Origin: Candidatus Methanoperedens sp.
Lineage (GTDB): Archaea; Halobacteriota; Methanosarcinia; Methanosarcinales; Methanoperedenaceae
Assembly: GCA_012026835.1 (NCBI GenBank)
Contig: VEPN01000005.1
Coordinates: 28,344-92,343, forward strand
Direction: 5' to 3'
DNA length: 64,000 nucleotides
How positions within the stretch are numbered: position 1 is the stretch's first letter; each line of letters opens with the position of its first letter. The translations under genes and the position numbers were made by a program. The notes below the pieces were generated by a model. It was not told the DNA's origin. It did not search any database and saw only the letters and a list, made by a program, of their open reading frames with translations. Positions 63,943 to 64,000 of the stretch are shown piece after piece.

Positions 63943-64000
63943 ATGACAATAACACCAAGAGGTGAATCATTTCTTCCAGACTTTTCTATAAATGAGTTGA
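63943..64000 (+). CDS. Start of a gene cut by the window end
   Basis: ATG 63943 follows GGGGGT by six bases and opens a frame to the right edge: MTITPRGESFLPDFSINEL. Too short to identify. Confidence 0.4.
   Translation, partial: MTITPRGESFLPDFSINEL

Overview
The window reads as the chromosome of a methanogen-lineage archaeon of the Methanosarcinales/ANME-2d type, possibly a 'Candidatus Methanoperedens' relative. The evidence is gene content: a cysteate synthase-like coenzyme M biosynthesis gene, F420-dependent methylene-H4MPT dehydrogenase (mtd), formylmethanofuran dehydrogenase subunits B and D, two copies of methanogenesis marker protein 8, archaeal mevalonate-pathway genes, archaeal aIF1, tRNA-splicing endonuclease, thermosome and aspartyl-tRNA synthetase, plus a methanogen-type nif operon (nifH-I1-I2-D-K). 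A secreted di-heme c-type cytochrome and a CcmC-like membrane protein fit a cytochrome-c-using member of this group. The assignment to Methanoperedens is inference; no mcr or rRNA gene is present to test it.

Layout. 1-9.5 kb: cysteate synthase (cut by the left edge), acetyl-CoA synthetase, an EamA transporter, a broken prepilin peptidase remnant, a winged-helix protein, an 800-base non-coding stretch with tandem structured repeats, an AbrB/PhoU protein, a DsrE-like protein, HMG-CoA reductase and an Fe-S protein. 9.5-13.8 kb: an Lrp-like regulator with a Cys-rich tail, then a ferredoxin-fwdB-fwdD operon and a secreted protein. 13.8-21.1 kb: housekeeping genes (endA, aIF1, mtd, RibL-type nucleotidyltransferase, aminotransferase, phosphomevalonate dehydratase small subunit) mixed with small unknowns. 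21.2-33.8 kb: a nitrogen island with amt-glnK, marker protein 8, several unknowns, CBS protein, nif ferredoxin, nifKD-I2-I1-H and a divergent second amt-glnK. 33.8-39.3 kb: protein folding (thermosome, grpE-dnaK-dnaJ). 39.4-40.9 kb: di-heme cytochrome c. 41-52.6 kb: an AT-rich surface glycan cluster with glycosyltransferases of several types, a B12-radical SAM enzyme, GDP-fucose synthase-like epimerase and two large membrane GT39-like enzymes. 52.9-60.9 kb: CcmC-like protein, H1-like basic protein, aspS, a coiled-coil protein with smc, second marker protein 8 and a NifX-like protein. 60.9-64 kb: palindromic repeats followed by an accessory set with a TIR-like 'CFVIMPF' domain protein and three membrane proteins.

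How it works together. Fwd (first step from CO2), Mtd and CoM synthesis belong to the C1 pathway, run forward in methanogenesis or in reverse in methane oxidation. Ammonium enters through Amt1/Amt2 gated by GlnK1/GlnK2; when ammonium is scarce NifHDK fixes N2 and NifI1/NifI2 switch it off after ammonium returns. The nif and amt2-glnK2 operons face each other across a region with a mirrored sequence element just downstream of each TATA box, which suggests common control. No tRNA, rRNA, CRISPR array or intact insertion sequence was recognised.

The least explained items are: the tandem non-coding repeat block at 5280-5835; a structured leader or RNA at about 52772-52900; a hairpin with a T-run at 20426-20512; and the TIR-like/membrane-protein module at 61275-63502 next to two families of dispersed palindromic repeats.
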